Shown in pieces: positions 1 to 8,519 of a DNA stretch of 64,000 bases. A model generated the notes under the pieces. That model did no database searches and had not been told where the DNA came from. It worked only from the letters and a program-made list of their open reading frames with translations. The position numbers and the translations under genes are program-made. Origin of the DNA: Thiofilum sp. (GTDB lineage: Bacteria; Pseudomonadota; Gammaproteobacteria; Thiotrichales; Thiotrichaceae); assembly GCF_016711335.1 (NCBI RefSeq), contig NZ_JADJTF010000001.1:3906001-3970000 (forward strand). Reading direction: 5' to 3'. How positions within the stretch are numbered: the first letter of the stretch is position 1; every line of letters begins with the position of its first letter.

Positions 1-1320
1 CGCACTACTCTCTGCTGTAACGGTTGCACCTAAGCGATAACCTGAAACAATCGTATGCCTCGCTGAACCATAAGTAGCAGGACCATCTGAATAATCATAG
101 GCAACAGCAGCCGGACAAACATTCGCTGTTGGATTAACAAAGTTGCTAATTTGTGTTGAGGTTAGCGTAAAATTAGTAGTAGTCTCAAAGCGTCTAGGGC
201 TAGTTTGAGATCCTTCAGGATCAGAGGGATTACTTTCTACTGCACCTGCCCATGATCCACCTTTTGAAGCAATTGCCGCTGCCGCCGCATTGCGCACTGC
301 CTCCGTTTCATACTGTGTATTATCCATCGATAAAGCAACTACCGAAAACTTAACACCTTGAGTTTTTAACTTATTGTAGATAGTAAAGTTTGACCCATCA
401 TCAGGCTCATAGGCATAACCTGAACCATCAATTAGTGCTGAAGCCCCATAGAACTCTCGATTAGCATCCGTAAAAATAACAATTTGCAGAGGACGTGCCA
501 AATCACGACTCAGTTCTTTAAGAGAACCTACGATATAACTAGAGGTAGTACTGCTATTGCCATCCAAACCATAGCTCATTTGATAAACCGCACCCGCCAT
601 ATTATCCATAGCTAGACTTGTATCATAAGCGCCTCCTGCACCAAACTGACGTACTGGTGAGTTGATAGTTCCTGTTGAAAAATCACGCTCAAAATAGACA
701 TTCTGACCAAAATCCGACCCACCATAAGTCCCTGCATAATGTGCAACTGCAATACGTGTCGCCGAGTTAGCAGCACGCAGAGCATTACCCACGCTCACCA
801 CCGTAGAGGCATAAGTGGAATATTCTGAAGAATCAATAGAACCTGAGTTATCAAGGAGGAATAGTACATCTGTACCACCAGACGCTGTACAGCTTGTAGA
901 GCCACCAATAGAAGGGACACTACCTGATCCACTAGCAGCAGGTGTTGTAAATTGCCCCGTACCACTAAAACCACTACTAAGAGTTGTTGAAAGCAGGGTA
1001 TTGCCCCCTGATGTAACGGTCACACTAGCCCCCGCACCATTCCATCCATCACCATAACTATCTGTCATACGCAAGGTGTAGGTCGTACTATCGGAGAGGG
1101 TGTAGGTCTGTGAACCAGAGTAAGGTGTAGTGCTAGCCGTAAAAACAGCCGTAACAGCAGCAGTATTACTAGCATCATAAACTTGCACACTGTTTTCTGT
1201 AGCAAATTGCGGCCAATTGACTGTTACGGTCACACTGGCGGCCATCGCTTTAACGGGAATAAATATCAATAATAAAAGACAAAGCCAATAAAAATTGACC
1301 ACAGCACAGGCTTTTTTCAT
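1..1320 (-). CDS. Secreted von Willebrand factor A domain protein (partial, C-terminus beyond left edge)
   Basis: The frame is open from an ATG at 1320 to the left edge, so at least 440 residues are coded and the C-terminus is missing. The start MKKACAVVNFYWLCLL with a hydrophobic stretch ending near AMAAS is a signal peptide. A short beta-rich domain with the motif DSYGDGWNGA follows. Then comes a VWA fold whose metal site LFLLDNSGSID (DxSxS, near residue 154) binds a divalent cation in this family. The last visible part, SDGPATYGSARHTI and YRLGATVTAE, matches the module before the GEVED domain of the next gene upstream (1403-2797), so both probably share a cell-surface architecture. Ligand and role are unknown; adhesion is a family-based guess. 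Confidence 0.75.
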   Translation of the reverse strand, partial: MKKACAVVNFYWLCLLLLIFIPVKAMAASVTVTVNWPQFATENSVQVYDASNTAAVTAVFTASTTPYSGSQTYTLSDSTTYTLRMTDSYGDGWNGAGASVTVTSGGNTLLSTTLSSGFSGTGQFTTPAASGSGSVPSIGGSTSCTASGGTDVLFLLDNSGSIDSSEYSTYASTVVSVGNALRAANSATRIAVAHYAGTYGGSDFGQNVYFERDFSTGTINSPVRQFGAGGAYDTSLAMDNMAGAVYQMSYGLDGNSSTTSSYIVGSLKELSRDLARPLQIVIFTDANREFYGASALIDGSGYAYEPDDGSNFTIYNKLKTQGVKFSVVALSMDNTQYETEAVRNAAAAAIASKGGSWAGAVESNPSDPEGSQTSPRRFETTTNFTLTSTQISNFVNPTANVCPAAVAYDYSDGPATYGSARHTIVSGYRLGATVTAESSA

Positions 1321-1402
1321 TTTTTTTGTAGCTCACAATAAGTTTTTAATGTTAATAAGTAAATGAGCAATTAATCTTCATGATAATAACTTGACCATCA
1401 AG

Positions 1403-2797
1403 TCATAGGTTAGTCGTGCCTGTGGCAACGGATTGATCACTTGCAATTTGCTCACCTGCATCTAAAAAGTCACCATCACGGTTCCAGTCAACCCACGCAT
1501 TCAAGCGTCCACTGGCTGATTGAATACTCACAGGGATACTGACCGTTTGACTTGCTGTCAATGAAGTAGGCATGGTGACACCATTTTCGTCATCAGTACC
1601 ATTGGTATCATCACCCAGAGCATCAGCACTGGCTAAAGCAGCGTCATCAGCATCCACACTCGCCCCTAAGCGAATACCACTAATCGTATGTGAAGGAGAA
1701 CCGTAAGAACTAGGAGCATCCGAGGTATCGGCATTGTCCGCTGAAAGCGTGAAGGCTGCTGCCCAACCACCTGCCACTGTTAAATTAGATGCTGCCGCAG
1801 ACTGTAAAGAAAAGTTACTGGTTACTCCATTCTTAAACTGTGCGGAAGTACTTAAACCATCTGGTTCAGAGGTAACATAAGTAGGATCGGTATTATCAAA
1901 GCGTCCACCATTATTATTAGTCACCCCTGTCTGAAGGACGGTATAACCTGCCATAGCATTAAAGCCACCATTGGTAGTGGGCAAACCTGCTAACGACGTA
2001 CCGACTACCAAGAAACCATCATTAGCATCATTGGGGGCTTGCCCAGCATCTAAGCTAGCCGCGCTTAAGGTATAGTTGCCCGCTGTGCCACCACTTAAAC
2101 CATTAGCATTGGCTACTGCTGAACGTACAATACCAGTCTCTGTTTGCTCGACATTATTAAACACATACGCCATTAGAATAGAGTCGTCGCCGTCTGACTT
2201 AGGTGCATTCACATCGGGTAAGGTGATAGTGACAGCGCCTGAGCCTGCTCCCCCTAATAGAGTATTAATTTCAGACTCCATTAAGGCTATATGATAGCTC
2301 TCGACACTAAACAACGTGGAATTAGCAATCGGGTTATTAAAGTTGTCTAGTAAGCTAGTTTCCATCGTCACAAAACGTAAATCACCACTCGGTGAACCGC
2401 CGATGGTAAGCGCATTCATCTTATCGACTGTCGAGCTAGGACCTGCTACACGGGCGGTAATTTGATTAACTGCTGTTACGGGGCGTGCATAGTTATCAGA
2501 TCCTACTCCATTATAGGGATTAGTCTTATCACAATCATCCGTAGCTAAGTTACAGTGATCACGCTCAAAAGCGGCAAAAATAAAGAGCACCCGATTTTTA
2601 CCGGCTGGAATATTAAATCCGCTTATATTCGGTGTTCCCCCCGCTCCTGAGCCTTGAGAGGTAGCAATCGCTTGGTTTAATACAGTAACCTGAGCAGCTT
2701 GCGCATAGGCTAAAAACCCAAGCACATAGAATAGACCTATAGACAGTAAAGACCTGATAAGCCTATGACTTAAAAAACTACGGATAGGTTGTAGCAC
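1403..2797 (-). CDS. Secreted protein with truncated GEVED-type domain
   Basis: This 464-residue protein starts with a basic segment and a long hydrophobic signal sequence ending around AYAQAAQ. The middle (about 35-370) is a Ser/Thr/Gly/Asn-rich beta domain that I do not recognise. Residues about 370-464 hold SDAPSSYGSPSHTISGIRLG and the acidic motif WVDWNRDGDFLDAGE, a Ca-binding-like loop typical of the GEVED domain of bacterial surface proteins. The family normally continues with roughly 30-50 more residues of beta-sandwich, but here a TGA follows GTTNL, so the domain looks cut short. The VWA gene begins 82 bases downstream on the same strand and shares the pre-GEVED module, so the two are probably co-expressed. 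Confidence 0.65.
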   Translation of the reverse strand: MLQPIRSFLSHRLIRSLLSIGLFYVLGFLAYAQAAQVTVLNQAIATSQGSGAGGTPNISGFNIPAGKNRVLFIFAAFERDHCNLATDDCDKTNPYNGVGSDNYARPVTAVNQITARVAGPSSTVDKMNALTIGGSPSGDLRFVTMETSLLDNFNNPIANSTLFSVESYHIALMESEINTLLGGAGSGAVTITLPDVNAPKSDGDDSILMAYVFNNVEQTETGIVRSAVANANGLSGGTAGNYTLSAASLDAGQAPNDANDGFLVVGTSLAGLPTTNGGFNAMAGYTVLQTGVTNNNGGRFDNTDPTYVTSEPDGLSTSAQFKNGVTSNFSLQSAAASNLTVAGGWAAAFTLSADNADTSDAPSSYGSPSHTISGIRLGASVDADDAALASADALGDDTNGTDDENGVTMPTSLTASQTVSIPVSIQSASGRLNAWVDWNRDGDFLDAGEQIASDQSVATGTTNL

Positions 2798-3152
2798 AAC
2801 ACTGTCCTCCCCATCATTAAAATTATAATTAAAATAATAATTTAAGCTTTATTATAACTTATCTAATACGACAGCCAGATCAAAAAAGCTTATTTTTACT
2901 ATTAGTTGCTAGTTAGCTACTGATGTATAGCGTGGCTGGGCAATACATCAATAAGGCAGGAACTTACTTAGTTAAAGTGTAGATCTTGGTAAACAAATCT
3001 TTACACATAACCCCCAAAGAAACAATTATATCAATAAGTATATTTTATGAATTAATATGCCTTTTATCTTAATCACTTTAGCGCTACCACCTGACTTCAA
3101 ATGCACGCGCAAAACCTCTACAGTGTATCTTTAGCTTACTGGATGATGAGTC
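2798..3152. other. Intergenic region between divergent genes
   Basis: These 355 AT-rich bases lie between the divergently transcribed GEVED-type gene (minus) and the YkgJ-like gene (plus). Both promoters should be here. I see no convincing paired -35/-10 boxes, no RNA gene and no strong inverted repeat. Confidence 0.4.
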
Positions 3153-3410
3153 ATGGATTGCCAGCCCTTTTGTGGTGCATGTTGTATTGCCCAATCAATC
3201 TCTAGCCCCATCCCTTTAATGCCACAGGGCAAGCCCGCTGGTGTCACCTGTGTACATTTATTAGTAGATCAACGTTGTGCCCTATTTGGTTTAGCGACCA
3301 GACCTCAGGTATGTGCTGATTTTAAACCGGAACCAGAAATGTGCAGTCATGGACGCAGCCATGCACTTAACTACCTTACCGAATTAGAATATTTAACCAA
3401 ACCGGATTAG
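3153..3410 (+). CDS. YkgJ-like cysteine cluster protein
   Basis: This 85-residue protein has the cysteine spacing of the YkgJ/UPF0153 metal-cluster family: CGACC at 8-12, then single Cys residues in VTCVHL, QRCALF, QVCADF and EMCSHG. The family is thought to bind Zn or Fe-S through these cysteines; its function is not firmly known. Length matches small stand-alone members. It is convergent with acpS, with about 20 bases between the stop codons. The short palindrome AATAAG-TG-CTTATT at 3420-3433 may act as a weak bidirectional terminator. Confidence 0.7.
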   Translation: MDCQPFCGACCIAQSISSPIPLMPQGKPAGVTCVHLLVDQRCALFGLATRPQVCADFKPEPEMCSHGRSHALNYLTELEYLTKPD

Positions 3411-3431
3411 CCCTAGGTGAATAAGTGCTTA

Positions 3432-3812
3432 TTAATTAGAGCTTAAAACGACAAAAGCCACAGCATAGTGGCGTTCATCACTGACCGATAATTGATAATG
3501 GTGGATGTTTAATGCTTGAGCAGTTTGTAGGGTAGCACCGTGTAAAACGAGATAGGGCTTGCCCTCTGCCGTATAGCAGGTTTCGATTTCTTGTAAACGC
3601 GCTTTCTCCCCTACTCCCGTACCTAAGGCTTTAGCTACGGCTTCTTTAGTGGCAAAACGTTTAGCCAACCAAGCCGCAGGGTTCGCTAAGGTTCTAAAAC
3701 GTTCTAACTCATTAGCATGTAATAAGCGCTCTACAAAACGCTGAGATTGCCCTACTAAAATCCGTTCAATACGAGCAATCTCAACAATATCTGTGCCAAT
3801 ACCGATGATCAT
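3432..3812 (-). CDS. acpS: Holo-[acyl-carrier-protein] synthase AcpS
   Basis: AcpS moves the 4'-phosphopantetheine group from CoA to the serine of apo-ACP, which activates it for fatty-acid synthesis. The start is set at ATG 3812 (MIIGIGTDIVEIARI), which gives 126 residues, the normal family length; an in-frame codon 10 residues upstream lies inside the preceding gene. Visible motifs are GTDIV with the Mg-binding Asp and WLAKRFATKEAVAKALGTG with the catalytic Glu/Lys region. The ATG overlaps the TGA of the upstream DUF4435 gene as ATGA (3809-3812), so translation is probably coupled. pdxJ-acpS adjacency is common in gammaproteobacteria; here a defence-like pair separates them. Confidence 0.95.
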   Translation of the reverse strand: MIIGIGTDIVEIARIERILVGQSQRFVERLLHANELERFRTLANPAAWLAKRFATKEAVAKALGTGVGEKARLQEIETCYTAEGKPYLVLHGATLQTAQALNIHHYQLSVSDERHYAVAFVVLSSN

Positions 3813-4672
3813 ACACAACTCTGAAAAAGAGTTAGGTTCCAAGCCTCAGCTTTTTGCTTTAAGGATTGAAACATAGTGGTTTTAAGCAAATCTTCTTTAC
3901 TGAAAGCCATTCTCAAAAATTTGGCTAGGTCTTCATCGCCTATAGCTTTAGTTGAGTTAGGTTTGCAAATTTTACGCAGCACAATACAAATTAACTTTAA
4001 AGTATCATGCCCTTGACAAATCTCTTGCTTGGAATAAGTTGTAAGCACTTGGATATGATTATTAATCTGAGCTAGGTCAAGAGAGGCTAGTGAGCAAAAA
4101 TCTACTTTTAATTGAGCATAGTTAAAATCAAAGATGCTCTTATCCTCATAACGATAAGGATTAAACTCATCAAAGCTGAAAATACATTTATTTTGAATAT
4201 GCAAGTAGCGAAACGCACCAAATACACTAGCATGCTCTAGGATTGCATCTAATAATGGCTTTCCACTTTTAGCTTCAAACTCTTGGCACTTAGCTTCATC
4301 AAAGTATTCTAATTTTACTTGTGCTAAAGCATTACTATGAAGCATTAATATTTCTAGATCATGAGCATCGGTAAGTACTACTCGATCTGAATAGTTTAAA
4401 TTATTAATACGATCAAAGTCAGCGTCTACTACACCTAGTACTTTTTGGTCTTTTTTAGTATCTAAGATGTTAGCTGCTGCAATAACATTATATTTTCCAT
4501 CTGCCTTTATTAAGTATCTTTTCTCAACAAACTTAGCCCAAAATTTAATGTCACTTTCACCCTCTACTAGAAGAAAGCCACTATCATAAACACCCTCTAA
4601 AAGAATAGCAGCATTGACTGTTTCATTAATATTATAAACCAGCTCCTGAGCCTTACTAACACTCTCTGACAT
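3809..4672 (-). CDS. DUF4435 (TOPRIM-like) protein, AriB-like partner of the adjacent ATPase
   Basis: This 287-residue protein has the hallmarks of DUF4435. An N-terminal FLLVEGESDIKFW carries the TOPRIM-type acidic residue, VLGVVDADFDRI gives the DxD metal pair, and VLTDAHDLEIL is the typical follow-on motif. In the PARIS anti-phage system an AAA ATPase (AriA) holds and releases a DUF4435 TOPRIM nuclease (AriB) that stops translation by cutting tRNA. Gene order here is the same, with only two bases between the ATPase stop and this ATG. The 3' end overlaps acpS by ATGA. Calling it AriB-like is inference from architecture; other ATPase-DUF4435 pairs exist whose targets are unknown. Confidence 0.75.
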   Translation of the reverse strand: MSESVSKAQELVYNINETVNAAILLEGVYDSGFLLVEGESDIKFWAKFVEKRYLIKADGKYNVIAAANILDTKKDQKVLGVVDADFDRINNLNYSDRVVLTDAHDLEILMLHSNALAQVKLEYFDEAKCQEFEAKSGKPLLDAILEHASVFGAFRYLHIQNKCIFSFDEFNPYRYEDKSIFDFNYAQLKVDFCSLASLDLAQINNHIQVLTTYSKQEICQGHDTLKLICIVLRKICKPNSTKAIGDEDLAKFLRMAFSKEDLLKTTMFQSLKQKAEAWNLTLFQSCV

Positions 4673-4674
4673 AA

Positions 4675-6015
4675 TTAGGCGGCTTCCTGCTGCACATCGG
4701 CTTTGAAGGCTACCATTAGATTGGAGTGGTCGTTGATAATGCTAGGTGAGTGTGTAGCAAGGATTACGTCTATAGGGTTTAGCTCAATGATTTTAAGCAG
4801 GTCATCTACAAACTCACGTTGCCAACTGATATGCATTGAAAGCTCTGGCTCATCGATTAGCAAGAGCGTATTAGACTCTACTTTAAATAATAACTCGTAA
4901 ATCAATATGATAAGATGCTGCTCACCAGATGATAAATCCACTAAATTAAGCTCTTTATTATTACGATCAATAACTTTAAACCCAAGCTCTTTGTCTATGA
5001 TTATTTTCTTATTTTTAATTTTACTATTAGTAATATTAACAAAAAGCTCTATTTTTCTAGCTAATGGCTCAAGAATATTTAACTTACTCTTAATATCACT
5101 AGCATATAAACCTATTGAACTATACTTAGTAGGATTTAGATTACTTATGTCATCAAAACCAACAAAATCTTTTAACAATCCAATTTTTTCATATCTTTTT
5201 TTAATTAAGTTTATTTCTTGAAAAAGACTTTCTATCATAGATTTATCATATATAGTTTCGTCAGCATCAATAAGTCTCTTAGCAAAAGTTCTCTCCAAAT
5301 GATCAGAAAAAACCCCATAACTGCCTAATGATGTTTTTATAATATCGCTTAAATCTTGCGGATAAGATCCAATTTTCAACCTAAAAGTGACAGAATTACT
5401 TTTATCATCTAGTAACTCTGAAAAAACCCTTAATATACTTATAAAACTACACTTTATTAGATAGCCTTCAAGAGCAGCAAAATAAGATGCTGCTATAAAC
5501 ATAGTAATTTTATTTTTATTTGTTACTTTACCTTTACTAAGAAACTCTAAATCAGATAATTCAATCAATTTAGGTTTATTAATTTTGGCATCATCAAAAA
5601 TATTTATAATTTTTTTATAATACTTCTCTAATAGACCTGATTTAGAATCTACCAAATACCCGTTAATTGAGATACTCCACTCTTCACTGCTATTATCGGT
5701 GAATATAAATACATAATCATTGGTTTCCTTATCCTCAACAAAAAATTTTTTTATTTGTACAGATGCACCATTACTAAAGAAGAAAACCAGACTCGTAAAA
5801 TCAAACTTCAATAAATTTTCATATTTAAACGAATAAAAGAGATGAACTAACTTTAAAAAAACCGTCTTCCCTACCCCATTTGGTCCGTGAATAATCGTCA
5901 CACGCTCATCCTTGAGCTTCACCGTATGATCATACAAACCAAATAGCCCCTTCACACCAATCTCCACCACACGTACTGGCTCTTGATTATCCGATTTTTC
6001 AGCTACTTGATTCAT
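4675..6015 (-). CDS. AAA/ABC-type ATPase (AAA_15/AAA_21-like), AriA-like
   Basis: This 446-residue protein is an SMC/ABC-class ATPase. Walker A is IIHGPNGVGKTVFLK near residue 45; the signature motif is VDLSSGEQHLI; Walker B is TLLLIDEPELSMH with the catalytic Glu; and the switch His is in ILATHSPSII. The region between is Lys/Ile/Asn-rich and predicted helical. It starts 15 bases after pdxJ and is followed after two bases by the DUF4435 gene, the PARIS AriA-AriB arrangement. The central part (about 5000-5900) is clearly more AT-rich than pdxJ or acpS on either side, which suggests transfer into the operon. There is no TOPRIM domain in this protein itself, unlike OLD nucleases. Confidence 0.8.
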   Translation of the reverse strand: MNQVAEKSDNQEPVRVVEIGVKGLFGLYDHTVKLKDERVTIIHGPNGVGKTVFLKLVHLFYSFKYENLLKFDFTSLVFFFSNGASVQIKKFFVEDKETNDYVFIFTDNSSEEWSISINGYLVDSKSGLLEKYYKKIINIFDDAKINKPKLIELSDLEFLSKGKVTNKNKITMFIAASYFAALEGYLIKCSFISILRVFSELLDDKSNSVTFRLKIGSYPQDLSDIIKTSLGSYGVFSDHLERTFAKRLIDADETIYDKSMIESLFQEINLIKKRYEKIGLLKDFVGFDDISNLNPTKYSSIGLYASDIKSKLNILEPLARKIELFVNITNSKIKNKKIIIDKELGFKVIDRNNKELNLVDLSSGEQHLIILIYELLFKVESNTLLLIDEPELSMHISWQREFVDDLLKIIELNPIDVILATHSPSIINDHSNLMVAFKADVQQEAA

Positions 6016-6030
6016 ATACCATTCTCCTAA

Positions 6031-6768
6031 TTAGACTCTAGCGCGAGCCGACTGCATCAATGCCAACATCTCCACCATCGCCTGACGAATCCCGACAAAG
6101 ATCGCCCGCGCCACCATCGCATGCCCAATATTGAGTTCACGCATTTCAGGAATTTGGGCAATCGCTACCGTATTTTGATAATCCAAACCATGCCCTGCAT
6201 TCACTCGAATCCCTAAACTATGCGCAAGTTCTGATGCTTTTTGAATACGCTCTAATTCACGTAATTGCGCATCTCCTTTAGCATTCGCATAAGTCCCCGT
6301 ATGTAACTCAATCACCGGAGCACCAATATCCGGTACGCGGCGAATATGCTCTAAATCGGGTTCAATAAATAGTGACACCCGCATACCTTCATCTAATAAA
6401 CGCTGAGTACAATCCTGAATCCGCGCAAAGTGATGAATCACATCTAGCCCCCCCTCGGTCGTCACTTCCTCACGTTTTTCAGGCACTAGACAAATATCAT
6501 GGGGCTTGACATCACAGGCAATACGCACCATTTCTTCAGTTGCGGCAATTTCAAGATTAATACGTTTAGTGCAGAGCTGTTTAATGTCATACACATCTTT
6601 ATCCTGAATATGACGACGGTCTTCGCGTAGATGAATAGTAATCGCATGCGCCCCCGCATCTTCGACTAAACGCATCGCCTCCATTAAATTCGGATAAGGC
6701 GTGCCGCGTGCTTGGCGTAACGTAGCGATATGGTCAATATTGACCCCTAATTCGAGTGGATGAGTCAT
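6031..6768 (-). CDS. pdxJ: Pyridoxine 5'-phosphate synthase PdxJ
   Basis: PdxJ condenses 1-deoxyxylulose 5-phosphate with 3-amino-2-oxopropyl phosphate to form pyridoxine 5'-phosphate, the last ring-closing step of DXP-dependent vitamin B6 synthesis in the cytoplasm. The 245 residues open with LGVNIDHIATLRQARGT and include AHAITIHLREDRRHI, FIEPDL, IELHTGTYA and the phosphate-loop region VNAGHGLDYQN near the C-terminus, all diagnostic. Its ATG shares one base with the recO stop (TAATG), consistent with coupled translation. Length agrees with the family. Confidence 0.97.
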   Translation of the reverse strand: MTHPLELGVNIDHIATLRQARGTPYPNLMEAMRLVEDAGAHAITIHLREDRRHIQDKDVYDIKQLCTKRINLEIAATEEMVRIACDVKPHDICLVPEKREEVTTEGGLDVIHHFARIQDCTQRLLDEGMRVSLFIEPDLEHIRRVPDIGAPVIELHTGTYANAKGDAQLRELERIQKASELAHSLGIRVNAGHGLDYQNTVAIAQIPEMRELNIGHAMVARAIFVGIRQAMVEMLALMQSARARV

Positions 6769-7460
6769 TACAATAATTGCCTTGCATAAAGAGTTTTACC
6801 ATTGAGGTGATAATACATCATTTGATCGAGTACTTGGCGCAACTCACGGCGTTGTTCGGTATTTAAACTATCCGGTTGCCTTAAAGCGCACAATAGCTGT
6901 CCTGAAATAGTAAATCCTTTGTCCTTAGTCACTGCGTGTAGCGGCACTATGCCGTGATTAGGATGGAAGCGATAAACACTTTGCGGATTCAACCTTTCAC
7001 CGCTAAAGTCATCCAGCTCTAAATTCAGTAATTGATTATGCTGCTCTAAAAAAGCCAGCTCAAATTGATTCAGCAACGACACATTAGGCTGAGTATGTAG
7101 GGCTTCTAACAGGGTATGATACAGATGAAATAACTCTGGCAATGCCTGCCCTATTTCTAAACCGCGCAATAAAATTTCAGTCGCATACGTGCCCTGAATC
7201 AAGGCAGCCTCTTTTAAAGGAAAACGTTGTATTTCATCGACATCAAATAAAGTAAACACCTCACCACGTCCGCGCCAACGCACATCCAATAAACGTAAGG
7301 GTTCAAACACCGCGCGTAATCGATCCGCTTGCGCTTTAGAATATTTAGCAATACAGGTAATTTTGCCGTGTGATTCAGTAAATAAATCCAGCAATAAACT
7401 TTGCTCTCGAAAGGGTTTACGGCGTAACACAAAGGCTAGGGATTGAACGTCTTGTGACAC
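6768..7460 (-). CDS. recO: DNA repair protein RecO
   Basis: RecO anneals SSB-coated single strands and loads RecA together with RecR in RecF-pathway repair. The 230 residues start with an OB-fold region (LAFVLRRKPFREQSLLLDLF, then GKITCIAKYSKA) followed by a helical C-terminal domain, matching the gammaproteobacterial type, which lacks the four-Cys zinc finger of Bacillus RecO. It sits in the conserved era-recO-pdxJ order. A 174-base gap to era holds a long palindromic repeat (7505-7618), so transcription from era into recO may be partly processed or attenuated. Confidence 0.93.
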   Translation of the reverse strand: MSQDVQSLAFVLRRKPFREQSLLLDLFTESHGKITCIAKYSKAQADRLRAVFEPLRLLDVRWRGRGEVFTLFDVDEIQRFPLKEAALIQGTYATEILLRGLEIGQALPELFHLYHTLLEALHTQPNVSLLNQFELAFLEQHNQLLNLELDDFSGERLNPQSVYRFHPNHGIVPLHAVTKDKGFTISGQLLCALRQPDSLNTEQRRELRQVLDQMMYYHLNGKTLYARQLL

Positions 7461-7504
7461 AGCACTCGCCTCTTAAGAAATAATGTCATACCCATCAGAG
7501 CTAA

Positions 7505-7618
7505 GTAACAACCTAGGGGTATTGTTTTGGAGAAGTCTAGGCGGCATGGATGCCGCCTTGAAGCGTACAGGGATGTATTTACAGCGTCTTCGGAAAAATA
7601 ATGCCCCTAGGTTGTTAC
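7505..7618. repeat. Palindromic dispersed repeat, copy A
   Basis: The outer arms GTAACAACCTAGGGG (from 7505) and CCCCTAGGTTGTTAC (to 7618) are perfect inverted copies. The core holds a strong hairpin, GGCGGCA-TGGA-TGCCGCC, followed by TTGAAGC and ACAGGGA segments. The same core, in reverse orientation, occurs at 60057-60140, so this is a dispersed element and not a chance hairpin. It sits inside the era-recO gap of an otherwise compact operon and could act on mRNA processing or termination. Confidence 0.75.
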
Positions 7619-7634
7619 GACTGTGTATACCTAA

Positions 7635-8519
7635 CTAACGTGAAATACCCAACTGCTGCAAATGCCTTGGGCTATTTTCCCAGTTTTCCTCTAAGCGCAC
7701 CCAGAGCTTCAACATCACTTTACGCTCTAAAAAATTCTCTATCGAAATCCGTGCCGAGCTACCGATACGCTTTAAGGACTCACCCTTATGACCGATAATA
7801 ATACCCTTTTGACTCTCACGACTGACCCAAATCGCCGCATCAATCTCAATGATCTTGCCCTTATCCTCAAAACGTTCGACTTCTACCGCCGTAGAATAAG
7901 GCAACTCCTGATGCAAATAAGTCATTAACTGCTCACGCACCAATTCACCACAAATAAATTTGGTAGACTGATCGGTAATATCATCATCCTCATAGGCCCA
8001 CTCACTTTCTGGCATCAGCTCTAATAAAGTGCGCTGTAATTGAGGAGTATTAATCCCTTTAGTCGCTGAAAGCGGAAATACTTCCTGAAAATCACGCTTA
8101 GTATGTACCATTTCTAGCCAAGCCAGCAGCATCTCTTTATCCGACACCCGATCCACTTTATTAGCAATCAAAAACACCGAACATTTCACATGAGCTAAAC
8201 GTTGTAAGACCAAATCATCTTCTTCTGTCCAGCGCATCGCCTCTACCAGCATTAAGACCGCATCGACTTCTTCTAGCGCTGCCACCGCTTCCATATTAAT
8301 GGTCTTATTCAGCAAACTTTTACTGGTTTTATGAATACCCGGCGTATCCACAAACACAATTTGCACCTCACCCTCGGTCAAAATACCACGAATATTATGG
8401 CGCGTGGTTTGGGGCTTATTAGCAATAGCAGATACTTTCGCCCCGATTAAATGGTTCATTAAGGTAGATTTACCGACATTAGGGCGACCTGCAATCGCTA
8501 CTAATCCGTATTGCTTCAT
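7635..8519 (-). CDS. era: GTPase Era, 30S ribosome maturation
   Basis: Era binds the 3' end of 16S rRNA and helps assemble the 30S subunit. The 294 residues show the G1 loop AGRPNVGKSTLMNHL, switch region KPQTTRHNI, G3 FVDTPGIH, G4 IANKVDRV and G5 SATKG, then the C-terminal KH RNA-binding domain with IIGHKGESLKRIG. Length is standard. The ATG overlaps the rnc stop by ATGA (8516-8519), the usual rnc-era coupling. Confidence 0.98.
   Translation of the reverse strand: MKQYGLVAIAGRPNVGKSTLMNHLIGAKVSAIANKPQTTRHNIRGILTEGEVQIVFVDTPGIHKTSKSLLNKTINMEAVAALEEVDAVLMLVEAMRWTEEDDLVLQRLAHVKCSVFLIANKVDRVSDKEMLLAWLEMVHTKRDFQEVFPLSATKGINTPQLQRTLLELMPESEWAYEDDDITDQSTKFICGELVREQLMTYLHQELPYSTAVEVERFEDKGKIIEIDAAIWVSRESQKGIIIGHKGESLKRIGSSARISIENFLERKVMLKLWVRLEENWENSPRHLQQLGISR

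Noticed and set aside
4703..5221. Plus-strand frames opposite the AAA ATPase gene
   Set aside because: Shadows of the minus-strand ATPase, which has complete Walker and signature motifs.
4675..6015. OLD-family nuclease for the AAA ATPase
   Set aside because: The protein ends soon after the switch His and has no TOPRIM domain of its own; the TOPRIM-like part is coded by the next gene.
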